A stretch of 64,000 nt of DNA from Zeugodacus cucurbitae (lineage: Eukaryota > Arthropoda > Insecta > Diptera > Tephritidae), in the NCBI RefSeq assembly GCF_028554725.1, contig NC_071671.1, positions 2,642,001-2,706,000 on the forward strand. The letters are read 5' to 3'. Positions within the stretch are counted from its first letter, which is position 1. Each line of letters opens with the position of its first letter. Position numbers and translations under genes: made by a program. Shown in pieces: positions 11,901-26,900 of the stretch. A model generated the notes under the pieces. It was given only the letters and a program-made list of their open reading frames with translations, was not told the DNA's origin and ran no database searches.

Positions 11901-14900
11901 TAATATTCATACTTTTATACTCACATATTATTACATATTTATATACCACGACTCACATGTGCATAGATAACTACAATTTTGTGCTTTTTGTGTGCAAATT
12001 GCATTACATACATATATACTATATCTATATGTACATATATACTCGAATGTAAATTTTGTAGAAAGTCTCACTATGTAGCCATCGCATGAGTGACTCAATA
12101 TTGTTTTGATTGATCACATATTAAATTTGTTTGAGTGGGAACTTTTGTAAAATATCTTATTTTGACTTTGAAAGAAAGCATATGAATTTCTATTAAGTCA
12201 AAAATTAATATTTTTTCCGATTTTCGGATGTTTCATAGAGGTTTAGAATATCCTGAAGCGATACTCTGTCAAACCAGCCGTCCTAAGTTTGACATTTGTG
12301 TTCAGTAAACTGTGACAAATGACTCTGACAAGATCTAAACCGTAAAAACGTGCAAAAATCATGGAAAATTATTTCGAAAACCAGTATTATATACGGGAAC
12401 TTACGGAGAACTTCACACGCATGTGTGAATACTATGTAAGTTCCAGGCATATTGGATACTTTAATAAGCAAAACAGCCCCATATGATGTAGAAATAATCC
12501 TGAAGAGACGCTGTAGACTTCTTTGCGTGCAGAAAATACAGTGGAACTTCGCTAGCTCGAATCACCATAATGCACAAAACAACTTCGAATTAGAGAGACT
12601 TCCGAGTTACAGAAGGTAATTTGTATAAATTTTGACTTATATTGCCAGTTCAATAGTTCAAATTATGGAGAACTTCGAGTTAGAGCAGTTCGAGTTATGG
12701 AAGTTCTACTGTATCTGATTTGGAACTCATGTCGAAAACATTGTTCGTCAATATTTGTTTCAAACACGAGTTTTTTTTTTTCTTTTTTACATCAATACCA
12801 ATCGTCTGTCTGTCAAATATTCCCAGTAGGGTTCTACAACAAACCATATAGCTTCTGAAACCTTCATTTTAACTGGTCGAACTAAAAGTGATCCTACCAA
12901 ATTAAAACCATTACTGGCTTACGGCGTCGACAGACTATCTAAGCCATAAGAATTGACACCGTTCTACTACTTTAGGTGATGTTACATCAAATCAAAGGTA
13001 TTAATTGATTAACTAGCTGCGATTTAACAGTTAGTAAGCCACATTTAATGGGTTTCTTATAGGATAAGGTCGGTTATACTGAGGAAACTCATGCTGAATT
13101 TGATCGACAGAGTTGTTTTTATAGAGGGAACACGAAAATTTGGAGAATTTTTTTTTTGTGAAACATATTTTTAGGCTTCATATTGTGATATGTTTATAAA
13201 ACAATAACAAAAAATTATTTTTTTTCAAAACAGCGAATAACCTCTAATTTTAAAAACCATAAGTAAATAATATAGATAAACATAGACATATGTACTTGAA
13301 TATTTACGGTAAATATAATCATTTTCTGTACATCACACGAAAATTCACCAAAATGAAATATTGAAAAATTTATTACAATTTCATGATGACCTCAAAAAAA
13401 GTAATGTGAATTTCAAATGAAAAACGCTTGCAAAATAAAACAAAAACAGCGCTTCGTGGGAAAGAAAAAATATTAAAAAACAAGTAAGGAAGGGCTAAGT
13501 TCGGGTGTAACCGAACATTTTATACTCTCGCAATTTATTTATTTAACTTTATTTATATTATATAATACACAATTTGACCCACATATTCGCCATATATATT
13601 GTATAAAGTCCATTGAAAGTTGGAAACCATAATATTAGGTTAGAAGCACCGAGACCCTCGTGTTCGATATATGGGGCCTTGAAAACCTATGGTCTGATTT
13701 CGGCGATTTTTAGAATGGGGCTGCCACACTATTAACATAGTATCTGTGCAAAGTTCTGCACCGATATCTTCACTAGTGCTTACTTTATATATTGTAAAGT
13801 AAACGATTCAGATCGTCTTCAAAGTTCTGGTATATAGGAAGTAGGCGTGGTTGTGAAGCGATTTGGCCAATTTTCACAACATATCATCGGGATGTAAGGA
13901 AACTATTACAAACCAAGTTTCATTGAAATCGGTCGAGATATCGGCCTGAGATATGGTTTTTGACCCATAAGTGGGCGACGCCACGCCCATTTTCCATTTT
14001 GTAAAAAAATCTGAGTGCAGCTTCCATCTGCCATTTCTTATGTGAAAATTAGTGTTTCTGACGTTTTTCGTTAGTGAGTTAATCCACTTTTAGTAATTTT
14101 CAACCTAACCTTTGTATGGGAGGTGGGTGTGGTTATTATCAGATTTCTTTCATTTTTGGACTGTATTAGGAAGTGGCTAAAAAAAACTACTGCAGAAAGT
14201 TTGGTTTATATAGCTCTATTGGTTTGCGAGATATGTACAAAAAACTTAGTAGGGGGCGGGGCCACTCCCACTTCCCCAAAAAAATTACATCCAAATATGC
14301 CCCTTCATAGTGCGTTCCTTCATACCAAATTTTATTTCCACAGCTTTATTTATGGCTTAGTTATGGCACTTTATGTGTTTTCGGTTTTATGTGTTTTCGG
14401 TGGTCCGATTTTGCTTATATTCGAATCAACTTTCCTATGGTGCCAAGAAATAAGTGTGCCAAGTTTCATTAAGATATCTTAATTTTTACTCAAGTTACAG
14501 CTTGCACAGACGGACGGACGGACGGACAGAACAGACATTCGGATTTGAACTCCATTCTTCACCCTGATCACTTTAGTATATATAACCCTATATCTAACTC
14601 GTTTAGTTCTGGGTGTTACAAACAACCGTATGTGAACAAAACTATAATACTCTCTTAGCAACTTTGTTGCGAGAGTATACAAAAAAAAATTTTAGTAAGT
14701 AGAAAAACATTTTCCTTAAAACTTACATATGTATGTATATAGGCGGGGTAGATTTGTCTATAAATATATAGACAAGTGTTTTTTTATACCAACAGAAAGT
14801 GAAATCTGCCTCATTTGTGTTTATTTGTGTGTGTTTGAGTGATTCAATAAACTTTTTTTTCATCCGCGCCAGATCGAATTTTTTCGAATGCCGCCACTGA

Positions 14901-17900
14901 CGTTGTTGCTCTATCTAACTTGCCGCTAGCGATCGTTTCGAGTTGACTCTATTTTTGTAGTTGTTTATGTTTTACTAACCAAAGAAAAATTACAAAAACA
15001 ATATTACAGCAACACTTAAGTGGAGGAAGATACATATTACCGTTATTAGTGCAACACCTAACACACCGCCCAAGAATCAAATGCTCAGCACTCGGCTGTG
15101 TGAAGATTTCGTATATTTTGTGAGGTGTATTTCATTTTGTAGCAGGAAATTGATATTTATATATATGAGTATATGCATGTATATTATATATGAATATCTA
15201 CATATGTAGAGTTACAGATTTATCTGTTCGAATGTTTATCTTCAAATTTAAATTTAATTTTTCTTACATTGCTTCATCGCATATTTACGTAGTCGGCACA
15301 CACATGCACATATCGGGGGGTATCGACCTGATTATGCCGTCTTCGAGTCTTCGAAGAGCATAAAATTGCAGTCACATTCATATGAAGAGCGCATCAATGC
15401 TTATTCACATTTGAAGGATTAAAAATAACATTTTGTATACGAAAAAGTCAACAACAACAACAACAAGAAAAAACATTAATACGCATGCTAATAATAAGCA
15501 ATGCGTCGCTTGAGTAGACAAGCGCAAGTGAGCGTATGGTGGATGGTGGCTGAGGAGAACATATGCTATGGTTTATATACATATATATCTATATATGTTT
15601 GCATATAGTGTTTGTTGTTGTTGTATGCATATACAATGGCTAATTTGGCTCATCATCCAATACATTCGAGTTTAGTATGTCTAAGCATTGGCCATTAGGA
15701 TTTGTTTACTTTTGACTTTCTATTGTGAAAATGTGTTTCATCCTCTGCAAATAAGCCACGCACACACACATACACATACATACATTTAAATATGTATGTA
15801 TGTGATCTTTGCTGACCAAAGCTCTTACAACATTGCCATTGTTGTCAAATTACCAACGCCATGGACAACAAACACTGTTAATGTGGACATTATGTCCTTG
15901 TGCCTTTTTAAAGAAAAATTCGAGAGCAAAATGGACAGAAAGTCAATAAAAGAAACACAAAATATTAAAAAGAGGTTTGCACAAACAAAAAATATAGAAA
16001 AAAGCACACAAATATCGCATTTCAATGGCACAAATGCATAAACTATTGTGCTTAGACGCAGAACTAACGCACACACAGAGACATATTTATATATCACAAC
16101 ATAGTTTCTGCTAAAACAACCCAAGATTAGTAAATGTCCACATAAATACGCAGAGAGTGAGGTAATCCGGCGAGATTTGGTGTCGGTTGGCATAGAGAAT
16201 AACCTAAAACAGTGAGGGCACTAAAAGCCGGCGCATTGGCAGAGGCAGAGGCAGAAACTATGAGATATGAGTTGTCTTAAACTACTCGCACACTCTTATA
16301 AGAAATTCTAAACCCGAACAACAACACAAACAAATACACGTGTATTTTTACAACACACAGACACACACACACACATACATGTTTGTATGTTTATTATATA
16401 TATTCTACTTACATTAGATACTTAGTGCCTCGTCTCGAATGACCGCTGCCTTCTTTATTAATGAAACAACATATCAAATTACCATCAACCGTAAGAGTAT
16501 ACAAACAAATGACAGTAAAAAGCAAGTTGCTGCTGCAAAATGAATAGTGAGGCATCGTAATAATTACATACAAACAGATATCAAAGTGTCTCTGTATGTG
16601 TGTGTGTGTGACATTGGGTTGTGCGCCTTTGAGTGTTGAGTTGAGTTATATGAGGTGAGTGTAGTGCATCTTTGAGTAATTGAGCGCTTGAGTTGGAGCG
16701 TGAGTGCACTCGACGAGCGAGCGAACGAGAAGGATAAAATGTCACTTTGACATATTTGAAATTGGAGAATAGTTTGAAAGTAAAGCAATATTAATTAAAT
16801 ATGATATGCAAATGGTGGCTGGAGGGTTTAAAGGTTGAGAAAAGAAGAAGGGAAATGAAGAGTAGATTTAAAGGTATGAAATGAAGAATTTGAAATGTAA
16901 TATTTTATGGATATTTTATTATAACAGTCAAGAAAAATAGGTTTTTGGATCAATGATATAAAGGTTCGATATTCTGGCAGAAGTAGAAGTAGTCTTCAAT
17001 ATCGATGAGTGCAAATTCTTGTCTTAAGGGGTTATATACAGTTAGACGGCCGAAAATAGTGAATTTTTCAGAATTTTTTCTGAGAAAACTTTTTAATTTA
17101 TTGATCCAAAAATTTATACACATATTATGATATCTTTTAACTGTATTTTAAGACTTAGTACTAGTAAAAATATTTATTTTAAAAAGAGCTACAGCTGATC
17201 TCCAGTAGCTCCTCTCAAAAAAGACGTTTTGCGGTGACCACTATATCTCGGAACTGGATCATATGAAATTAAAAAACCAAACAGATTTCGTTAAAATAAT
17301 GTTAAATCTAGTAATTAATCGAAGGAATTAGCAAAATAAAATTTTTTGACAAAATGGCGGTTTCTCAAAAAAAAAAATCGATTCTTCACCGAAATTTCGG
17401 CCTTAAATTGTTTATAAAAAAAAATTTTTATCGGAGAGAAAAAATCTTCGATTAATTACAAAAAAATATATTTAAGAAGCTCGTGTTAAAATTTGAGACT
17501 AATCGGTCTAGCCGTTTTCGAGTAATGTTGGTCACCGACTTTGAAAACACCATTTTGAGAAAAACGCGCTGCCGCTCGGACCTTGTACTTCCAACCACTC
17601 TGAAACGCCTTTTCAAATTTGCTTGTAACTTTGAAAATATTCACCGGAACGATATGAAATTTTCTGTAAGTATATATACATATGTACATTAAGAAAATTA
17701 AATAAAAAAATCAATTTTTTTTTAATTCTAACTGTATATAACCCCTTAAGCGAGCTCAAAGCTCAATATTGTGTGATCTCTAAAGACATATAACGGCAAA
17801 CTAAGCTCAATTTGAGTGAAAGAGTAAAATTTGTAGAGTTGTTGTTGGAAATAAATGAGAAAGAAATACTTATAACGGTAAAATAAACATTTTGAGTGAA

Positions 17901-20900
17901 AGAGCGACACTTGTTGAGTTTTTATTAGAAATAAATGGATAATACTCAACTGTAATGAGTAAAACCTCATACTAAAAGAAATTGAGTGAAATTCATCACA
18001 AGAACTAAGGGACCACTATATGAAGTACCTATACTTATTCTACTACTTCTTCTTTTCCTACTGCAACCAATAGTTAACTCATATTAAGTAATTCTTAGAA
18101 GCAAAATACAAAGAAAAGAAATTATATCAAAAAGCTTACTGCCAATGGCAATATTATGCTACTTGCAACATAGTAGTTGCAACCCAGCAATTGCCACTGC
18201 AAAACTTTTCCGCCAACAACAAAAACAACATAAGTATTGCTCAATCTCTCACTTACAAACTTCTGGCTGTACATGAGAAGGTCATGTGTTCTCGCGGCCA
18301 CCGCCAGTGACAGCAAACATTACAACAACGTGGCGCTCCAAGCGAATATGACACGCGAGTATGAATTACGATGGTGACATAAGATACACGGAGACTTATG
18401 TATGCATGCTTGTTGCCAACAGTAGCAACACCAGTAATAACAACAACAACAACAACAACAACAATGTAAAATAGTACAGCGCTCATTTTACACCAACACC
18501 AGGCGAGAAATTCAACTAGAACACTTACAACAACAACATTACTGAAGACACTCGCACCTATCCACCACCCATACCGACACGCGGGCGCCCACTAACATAC
18601 CAAGTGGCATATCTTATTTCCAAAGTCTCTGTATTGGGTTGATGTTTTAACACTCTGCTTCTTCTTATGTTTCCTCAGTTGAATTTTTCTACTCGTTTTC
18701 TAGTTTTTGTTTCCCTTAATTTTTGTAATTTTAGTTATTCTTCATTTTAAACTTTGAAGTCGCGTCTAGACTTACAATCGGGTGTCACATATCAGCTCTG
18801 GAGTACAATGCACTGTAAGCGGATCCAATTTTCCACAGAGCTGGTGCAATGCCATAACCTAAAAAGATCGATTTTCATCATAGCAACTCTAGAACCTATC
18901 TGTCCTAGAAGCTATGCTTCGAGGGTTCGGAAATACCGCTGGTAGTCACAATTTCATATTAGAAAGCTCATATAATGTATATGTCCTACTTGAACAGTGT
19001 AGATCTGTTGTATTCTTGGAGTTTCGGGTTTGGAAATATATTATATTTTGGGCATCATAGTAGTGGATTATCCAACTTAATGCAACCCAACCTCAATGTT
19101 GCAAAAAGTGTCCCAGCTCAATCCTAATGGACCCCAAAGAATTTGAGTCTGGAACTTTTTGATCGAATTATATATGTACTTCCAAAGTGGACGCTACCAT
19201 TTCACTGCCTCGAAAATTAGCTTCTTCCACAATGGTTGAACGAAGATATTAAACTCAATCCCGTCTTTCAAGATAATGTTGACATATGTATAGGCCAATG
19301 GAGTTAGAAGATCTCTAACATCAGGCTTTTTTTGAACTTTCATGAATCAAAACTTGATATTTGTTAATTTACTGGTTCAACTATAATTACACCCACTGTG
19401 CCACATCTAAAATTTCCGACTGAATTGGCTGTCAGTCTTGAGTTCAGGCAAACTAATGCCGTTAGTAAAGTTCTTGGCGGGAAAACCATTGTTGTCATGA
19501 CAGGCATGTGGCAAGTTGAACTGAGGCTTCTCACTATTTCTTCGCTCAGCGCTCAGGTGATGCAACACGACCACACTTTCGTGTATTAGGAGCAAAATGA
19601 ATATGACTCAGTGGGTTAATGAATAACAGTAAAATGTAAAAAGTTAGCGGCTGACAAGCAACAAAGCCAAATTTAATGCCGCTGAGTCACTGAAAGGAAA
19701 GTTCTGTGAAATTTAGTAATTTTAGCAAGATCCATATCGAAGCCCTAGATGCTTGCGTAAAACTTTATAGTCGACGCCCAACAGGCCGTCGACTGAGTGA
19801 GTTGGCGTTGGGCGTTCGGGAGGTGACGCGACGCGCCTAACAATCGATTGCGGGTAAGCGTTATACGATCCGTTACACTCCTCACTCCACCAACTAAAAT
19901 CTAATATTTCGCTGTTTGTCTACGATTTGTATGCACTTGGAATAGTTTATTTTTATTTTGTGTGTATTCTCTAGGTGTCTGCGTGTGTCTTCATGTGTCT
20001 TCTGCTGAGAATCGAGGATATTACTCGCAGCAAAGCAGCGGCAGTCTGGCTTATGTGCTACACAAGCTATTGAATTGTGTACTGACACATACCGGGTACA
20101 CTGTGTGTAATCGAATATCGATAGCTGCAGATTGAATAACGTGTGCGTCCTTCTTCTTGGTAGCAATTTTCTTACATGCGCTGCCCGTGTATGTGTGTGT
20201 GTGTGTGTTTGTGCGTTTTTTCGCAATTCAATATTTTCTACTATTTTTTTTTTGCACAAGCATGCTAAAGTAACAACAACAACAAACCGACAGAAATGGG
20301 GTGTGTGCATTTATTTACATGCACCCAACTGACATTTGTTTGTATGTATGTGAGTGTGTGAATAAATGTGCTTAATGCCACTATTTGTTATAGTATACTC
20401 TGTACTTAGGTTCGACTGTGTTGCATGCAGCGCTTATATGCGTACAATGTTACAAATATGCAGAGGCTTATTATATTACAAGGCGTATCGTAAGTGCATT
20501 TGCCGCTATTAAATGACAAACGCAGAATTACGAATAAAATAAAATCGCTCTTCTGTGGTATTGACTGATGTTAGTGCAGCTAGAATTCATTCAAAGTGTT
20601 GCTGCTTTTGAGTGCTACCATTTGAAGGGGTTGCAGTTAGGAGGTCGCAGATTAATTTAGAGATTAGGTAATGACACCTTCAGGGCCTAACAAGCTTCGT
20701 TCTATATGAAATCTATGAAATTATTGTTTTTGTAATAGTAGTATTAACCTAATTGGTATTTCAGTGTATATATACATACATTTTCCCATAGTTCCTAGAT
20801 GGGATGACAGGGCCTCAATAAAAAAAATTATAACGAGTCTTATTTCCAGCTGGGAATGTAATATCTCTCCAAGAATAACCGCTTTCTGTGTTTCTACTTT

Positions 20901-23900
20901 GACTTTCCGCCGCCAGGTGTTGGCAAGTCTCCCGCGTCTCCGGCTTTCTTGAGCATTCCTATCTAGCGCAGTGCTATTAATGTCATCGTGAGGTTTTCGT
21001 AAAGTTTGGCCGATCCACTTTCAAATACGGCGTCAAATTTCGTTACGAATCGGTAGCTGCTTGGTTACGACCGAAAATCGAAATCAAAATCCATATTGGA
21101 AAACCTAAGACCCCGCAAACTGGAGCTGGATGAACCTTGAGGACTCTGTTCCTCACATTTAAAATCATGTTCGACGATCTTCAAGAGAATATGGTTTTAT
21201 TTAAAACACTCTTGATCTCTTACATTAAATACCTATCCGTCCGAAACCTCTATCACGTTCGCCTAATGTGCTCTATGATATCTTGGCTTATTCTTAGCTA
21301 ATGAATTTGTCTCGCATATCCGAGCCATATCTCGCATATCAGAGTTGTATACTTCATGGCTGTTGGAGTTCTATGAGGAACTTCATCTTCAATATTGGAC
21401 GTATCGCCACAGCTCAGCTTAGGCGCCTTGAATGGGTTTCAGTGTACATTTGTTCTGTCCGAATAGTTGAATTTCAAGGATTTAGAATAACTCTGCGTTG
21501 CGATGGACAAATATTTACCACATTTAAATTGATCATCGACTCTTAGCTAACTATAACCGTCTTTAACAAGATGAACTTCATCTTCGAATTCTCATGAATT
21601 CAGTTGATTTATGGCGTAGGAACCGCTTGAAGCGATTATAGCCGAATCCACCAGAGCGCGCCACTCGTTTCTCCTTTTTGCTTTTTGGCGCCAACTGGAA
21701 ACACCAAGTGAAGGTCACTTTCCACTTGATCCTTCCATCGGAGTGGAGGTCGTCCTCTTCCGCGGCTTCCTCCAGCGGGTACTGCATCGAACACTTTCAG
21801 AGCTGGAGTGTTTTCATCCATCCGTTCAACACGACCTAGCCAGCGTAGCCGCTGTCTTTTTTCTGAATGGGGTCATATGTAGAAGTTCACGCAAGTGAGG
21901 AAAGTTTCTGATTGCCATTCACTTGGGAGTGGTGACGAACGATTATTTTGCATATGACTCAAGCAGCTCACGACTTCCGGTTTTAGACCAAGTATCCTTG
22001 GGTAACCAACAGACATCCGTTTGAAGGCGAGCTAAAGTAAGAAGGCGAAGACCGCTTCAGCGGTTGTGCGTAGCCTCGAATGAGAAACTCCACTTAAAAT
22101 ATGTCATCTAAATAATAACAGATTACGTTCGTATTATTGTGAAAATATTCATTTTTGTTTCATCTCTTTCCGCGACCCTCGAAGGAATTCCTTATTATGT
22201 GCGCATTTGTTATGATTCCTTACCACTGATTGTTATTCCAAGCGCCATAACTGATTCCCAGCCAACGTAACACGACAAAATTATGGCGCTGACCTGGCCT
22301 ATACCAAATTACTTCGTAATAAATAAAACCCAAAATAAATATTACAAATGCCGCGTGTATCCTTGTTGCAACAATGCCGGCATAACAGTTTTTTCTTCTA
22401 ACTTTGTTGTTGTTTTTTGTTGTTTCCATATATAATATTAGTGCTAGATTTGTGAGTGAGTAGGCTTTCGCTATCGAATTGCATGGCGTATTTTTATAAG
22501 GCGCCATCGTTAACGCACGGAATAATAACAAGGAAAGGCTAGAAAAGCATGATAAGCGCAAATGGGTTGAGTAAAGGGTGTCCCATGAGGTGGTTGGAGC
22601 AGGCATAAGCGTACAACGCATTGCGCACGTTATTAAAGAATATGCTAACAAAGCTTGGCTCTACACATAATCGTTTGTTTTTGTTAGGTGACCGAAGCGG
22701 TAGTCTATAAACAACATTACGTTACGTTACATACGTACATATATACGTACCGAGGTGTGAGATGTTAATTATAAACGAAGCAAAATATAATACCTGCTGC
22801 CTGAAGCCGGTATTTTGTTGCAAGTGTACTAGCATTGACGCAATTTCTTATAAACAATCGAGAAAGGAAGACGCCAAAGCACACGTCACACAGTCATAAC
22901 TTAATTGATAACAAAATACGCATAATTGCTTACCACATCATAACAGGTAATTTTAGGCGCATGTGATATTATCGACACAGTGGACAATTCTGGAAATCAT
23001 TATGAGGCACATTTTCGAGAGGCTATAAGGAGCTGCATAATAATTATTCAATAATTTTATAAGACCGGATTATGATTTTATGGCAGAGACGTCGCCAAGT
23101 CCCTTTTCTTGGAAGTAGATTTGTGGCCAGCTTTAAGTATTACAATGATTTGGGCTCATATAAGTTTTGGAAGAGATTTCCTATGCTTCCAAGCACTTCT
23201 AGAATATTAGAAGTAAAGTAAAATAGTAGTAAAGTGAAAAATGGGATGTGGCCGTTACTCTAGGTCTCCAACTATAGTTGAACTGCCATACTCAAGGTCT
23301 ACTCAATGTCTCAGGTTCACGAGTAAGAGAGAGGAAGACCTTTTTGGAGCCACTTCGCGATAATTGGTTAAGGCAAGTGGATGTCTGTCTTGGATCAAGC
23401 GGCTCGTTAAACAATCGTGTTCTTTATAACTTTCTCACCAGCTGGGGTTTTGCAGTTGGTTTTAGGACCACGTATGAATGTAATTCCAATGAAAGTAACA
23501 CGAAAGTCTCAAATATTGACCCTTCCAAATGTTGACAACCGCAACCAACTTACAAGAGGACATTATTTACGAATATGCACCTGAAATATCTCGACGCTCT
23601 ATAGGAAGGTGGCGCTAACCAGCTGGCGAGTTTGAATGTGAAATGACGAAGCTCCTTCGATTCGAGACCGATGGACGGACAACGAAAGCAAGTTCACACA
23701 CGCAGCCAATGGAAGTTCCAAGTCCCAAGCAGTTGGGAAGTACAACTGGCATGACTTCGCAAAGGATAGAATTAACTCGCGAAGCTTTGCGTTCTCGGCC
23801 CAGATCGACTCATGCTTTAAGTGCCAAAGTAAAAGAAGTATCCAACTTGTGCATCTTCTTGATATCGGAGTGCATATACCAAGATAAAAAGGGACTGGCC

Positions 23901-26900
23901 TAAAAATCAACAATCCACAAAATCCCCCAAAAAACAACCCTCGAAAAATCAAATTATTCACATTTAATGCAAATTCAAGGCAATTTCTGACAAAAACAAA
24001 AGCTTTTGGCTTTCTGGCATGCATTTCGAAATATGCGCGTGGGCATTAAATGAACCAAACGGACTTGTTTTTGAAGTTCTCAATTACAAATTTCCTTATT
24101 TTCAGCGTAAATGCATTGGAAATGACAACAAAAACAAAACGACAAGAAGTTGATAGCGCTGTGATGAGGTGTTGGGAGGAGCGGAGAGCAAAACAAAGCA
24201 AAGCAAAATGCGAGACATACGAACTGTCATCATTTAAAATTTAACGGCTGCAATTTGAGTAGTGGCATTTTCAATACACCGTTGAGTGTGTGTGTGTGTG
24301 TGATTCGATGCATATTCATATGTATGTGATATTGTGTGCAGATAATATTTTTCTATATGCATGAGTGGGGTATACCAGTTCAATGTGACTTGGCTTGTCG
24401 ATGCCTGTGTGTGTGTGTGTTCATCTCGAGTTTATAATTACGTGAAATTTATTTACTCGCTCATTTGCTGCCTTTTTGCCATTGATGCTGGTGTTCGTTG
24501 TTGTGTTTGTTGTTATTGCTGTTGCCTTTAGAGCTATTATTGCTGCGCTTTTTGCCTATTCGTTTATGAAATCTCAGCTTACCAAAGCATATCATATTTA
24601 TTTTATAATGAATTGAGCACACGAACACACACAGACACACTTGCAAAGTAGTAAAGCCAATGCATTTGCTTGTGTGTGTGTTGCTGCAACAAATGTTGCA
24701 ATAGAAAAATACCAAAAAAAAAAATTAAAAGAAAAAAAGCTAACTGCAGACGCTCGGCATGCAACAACTCAGCTGCGCTGTCACAACAACCAACAACCGA
24801 GCCTTGAATGGACTCAGTTTGGGTTTTGGTGTTTGAGGAGAAATCAAAAGCTGAAGCTGCTGCTTCTTCTTCCACAACTGTAGAGCTCCAGCCTGTGGAC
24901 AGGGACTGTAGTCGCTTGCTGTATGCGAAAGGCTACTTACTGCATTGCAAGGCGAGGCAAGTCAAGGGGTGGGGAGTGAGGCGGTAGGGCATTCGTAGAA
25001 ATTCGATAGTGTTTTGGGTGCGCACATGTGACCCAAGGAATTGTGTTGCAAGGCTCTAAGTTACACAGCAATAAGCATGTGTGTGTATGTGTGTTAGTGC
25101 CAAATGCACATTTTTACAACAAACACACAAATATAAATGAGAAATACTATAATATACTGTATGTGCCACATGCCCCAACGACAAACAATACGTTTGATAC
25201 TTTTGTTGCTGCTGCCACAACCTTTATCTTCTTAATGTTGTACTTTACCTTTTGGCAATTCGATGACAAAGCAGTAGCAACAACAACAACAACAACAATA
25301 TCAACAATGAATAATATTCAATATGCACACACACATGCATACGCATGACCTCTGCCACATGCAACAGAGGCTTGGAAGCATATCACATGCATGCCACAGC
25401 CCAGGGGTGTAATAATAACGAATACGTACAACAACAATGCGAACATATAAGGTAAATAAGCAAAAGCAACAGCAAAACTGTCATTACCGTGATATTTGAT
25501 AGGCTCTCTCTCTGGTTTTGACTGCAACACGGCAAGACTGGCGGGTTAGTAGGCTGACAATGGACCCGAGCGTGCATGCGGCCGGTGTGAAAAGCATAAG
25601 GTGACAAGAGTGTGAATCATTTGTATGCTTGTGCGTACACACACACATATAGTTGGATATCAGAGAGTGCAATCGGCATGGAATTATGTATGTGCAGGCG
25701 AAGCGCATGAAAAGGATATTAGGTTGCATGTTACAAAGTGATAATTTGTAATGAAGTTTAAAAGAAAAATAACAAATTTAATTAATTAAATTATTGAGGA
25801 AATAATTGTCGAAATTGATGAAAATCGAACGAAGATGACTTATGAAATATTTCACTTATTATGTATACATATTTTCTTATGCCAAAATATATGATTTTTT
25901 TTTTAAATTAATCACTTAGAAAATGATTTATTTCATACGAAATCCGCATATTATATAAATTTTTAACTATTTCTACAAAATATTTACATACGACGTGTGT
26001 TCAAAAAATAACGGGAATTTTTAAATTTCAAAATTTATAATTCTGTTGATATACGCATGCCCCTGATTTATTTCATACGAAATCCGCATATTATATAATT
26101 ATTTAACTATTTCTACAAAATATTTACATACGAGGTGTGTTCAAAAAATAACGGGAATTTTGAAATTTCAAAATTTATTATTCTGTTGATATACTTATGT
26201 CCCTGAAGTACGAAAACATTTTCAGCAGCCTTAATTACTTTCTCTCTAGCAACCGCTGAGTTTAGACGTGTTTTTATGAGCTCCAAAGGCCCAAAATACG
26301 AGTTTGAGAAGTGTATCGACGATTGGAAGAAGAAGAAGAAGAGATATCGAATGGGGACTATATATTTTGAGGACGACAACACTAATGTAGACGATTTAAA
26401 ACATATTTTTGATCAAAAAAACGAAAATTCCCGTTATTTTTTGAACACATCTCATATGAACATAATTTCATAATAATTAATTCAGAAAGTAACTTCATAA
26501 AAAAATAAGTAAATATTATTTTCGAAAAAATTCCACCTAATCACTTCCATTGGCAACACCATAATTGCTCATTGCGCGCAACGCTCATATTCCAAAATAA
26601 TTATTGGGTAATGGAAACCGAACTTTTTGAATATCTACTCAATTTCAAATTTGTTCACAATCAAGCATATGTACATACATACATACATACATACATACAT
26701 ACATACATACACACAATAACGCTCCCTCAACATTTTCCGCAAATCCAATTGGACGCCCCACGGACTGCCACATGCACACAGAGTACGACAGTTGTCCAAT
26801 TCAGCATTTCAGGCTGCGACCGCCTCTTCCTGTGTGCCATTCATTATATTATTTTATGCGAATCAATTTTCATTGTTGTTGTTGTTTTTCATTTTATTTA

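Noticed and set aside
14123..14682. Frames inside the 1.2-kb repeat
   Set aside because: No domain, and the hydrophobic content follows from T-rich sequence; opposite-strand frame spans the terminal hairpin.
22220..24024. Minus-strand frames of 143 and 141 codons
   Set aside because: No domain, no splice support, weak codon character; probably chance in the Sobp intron.
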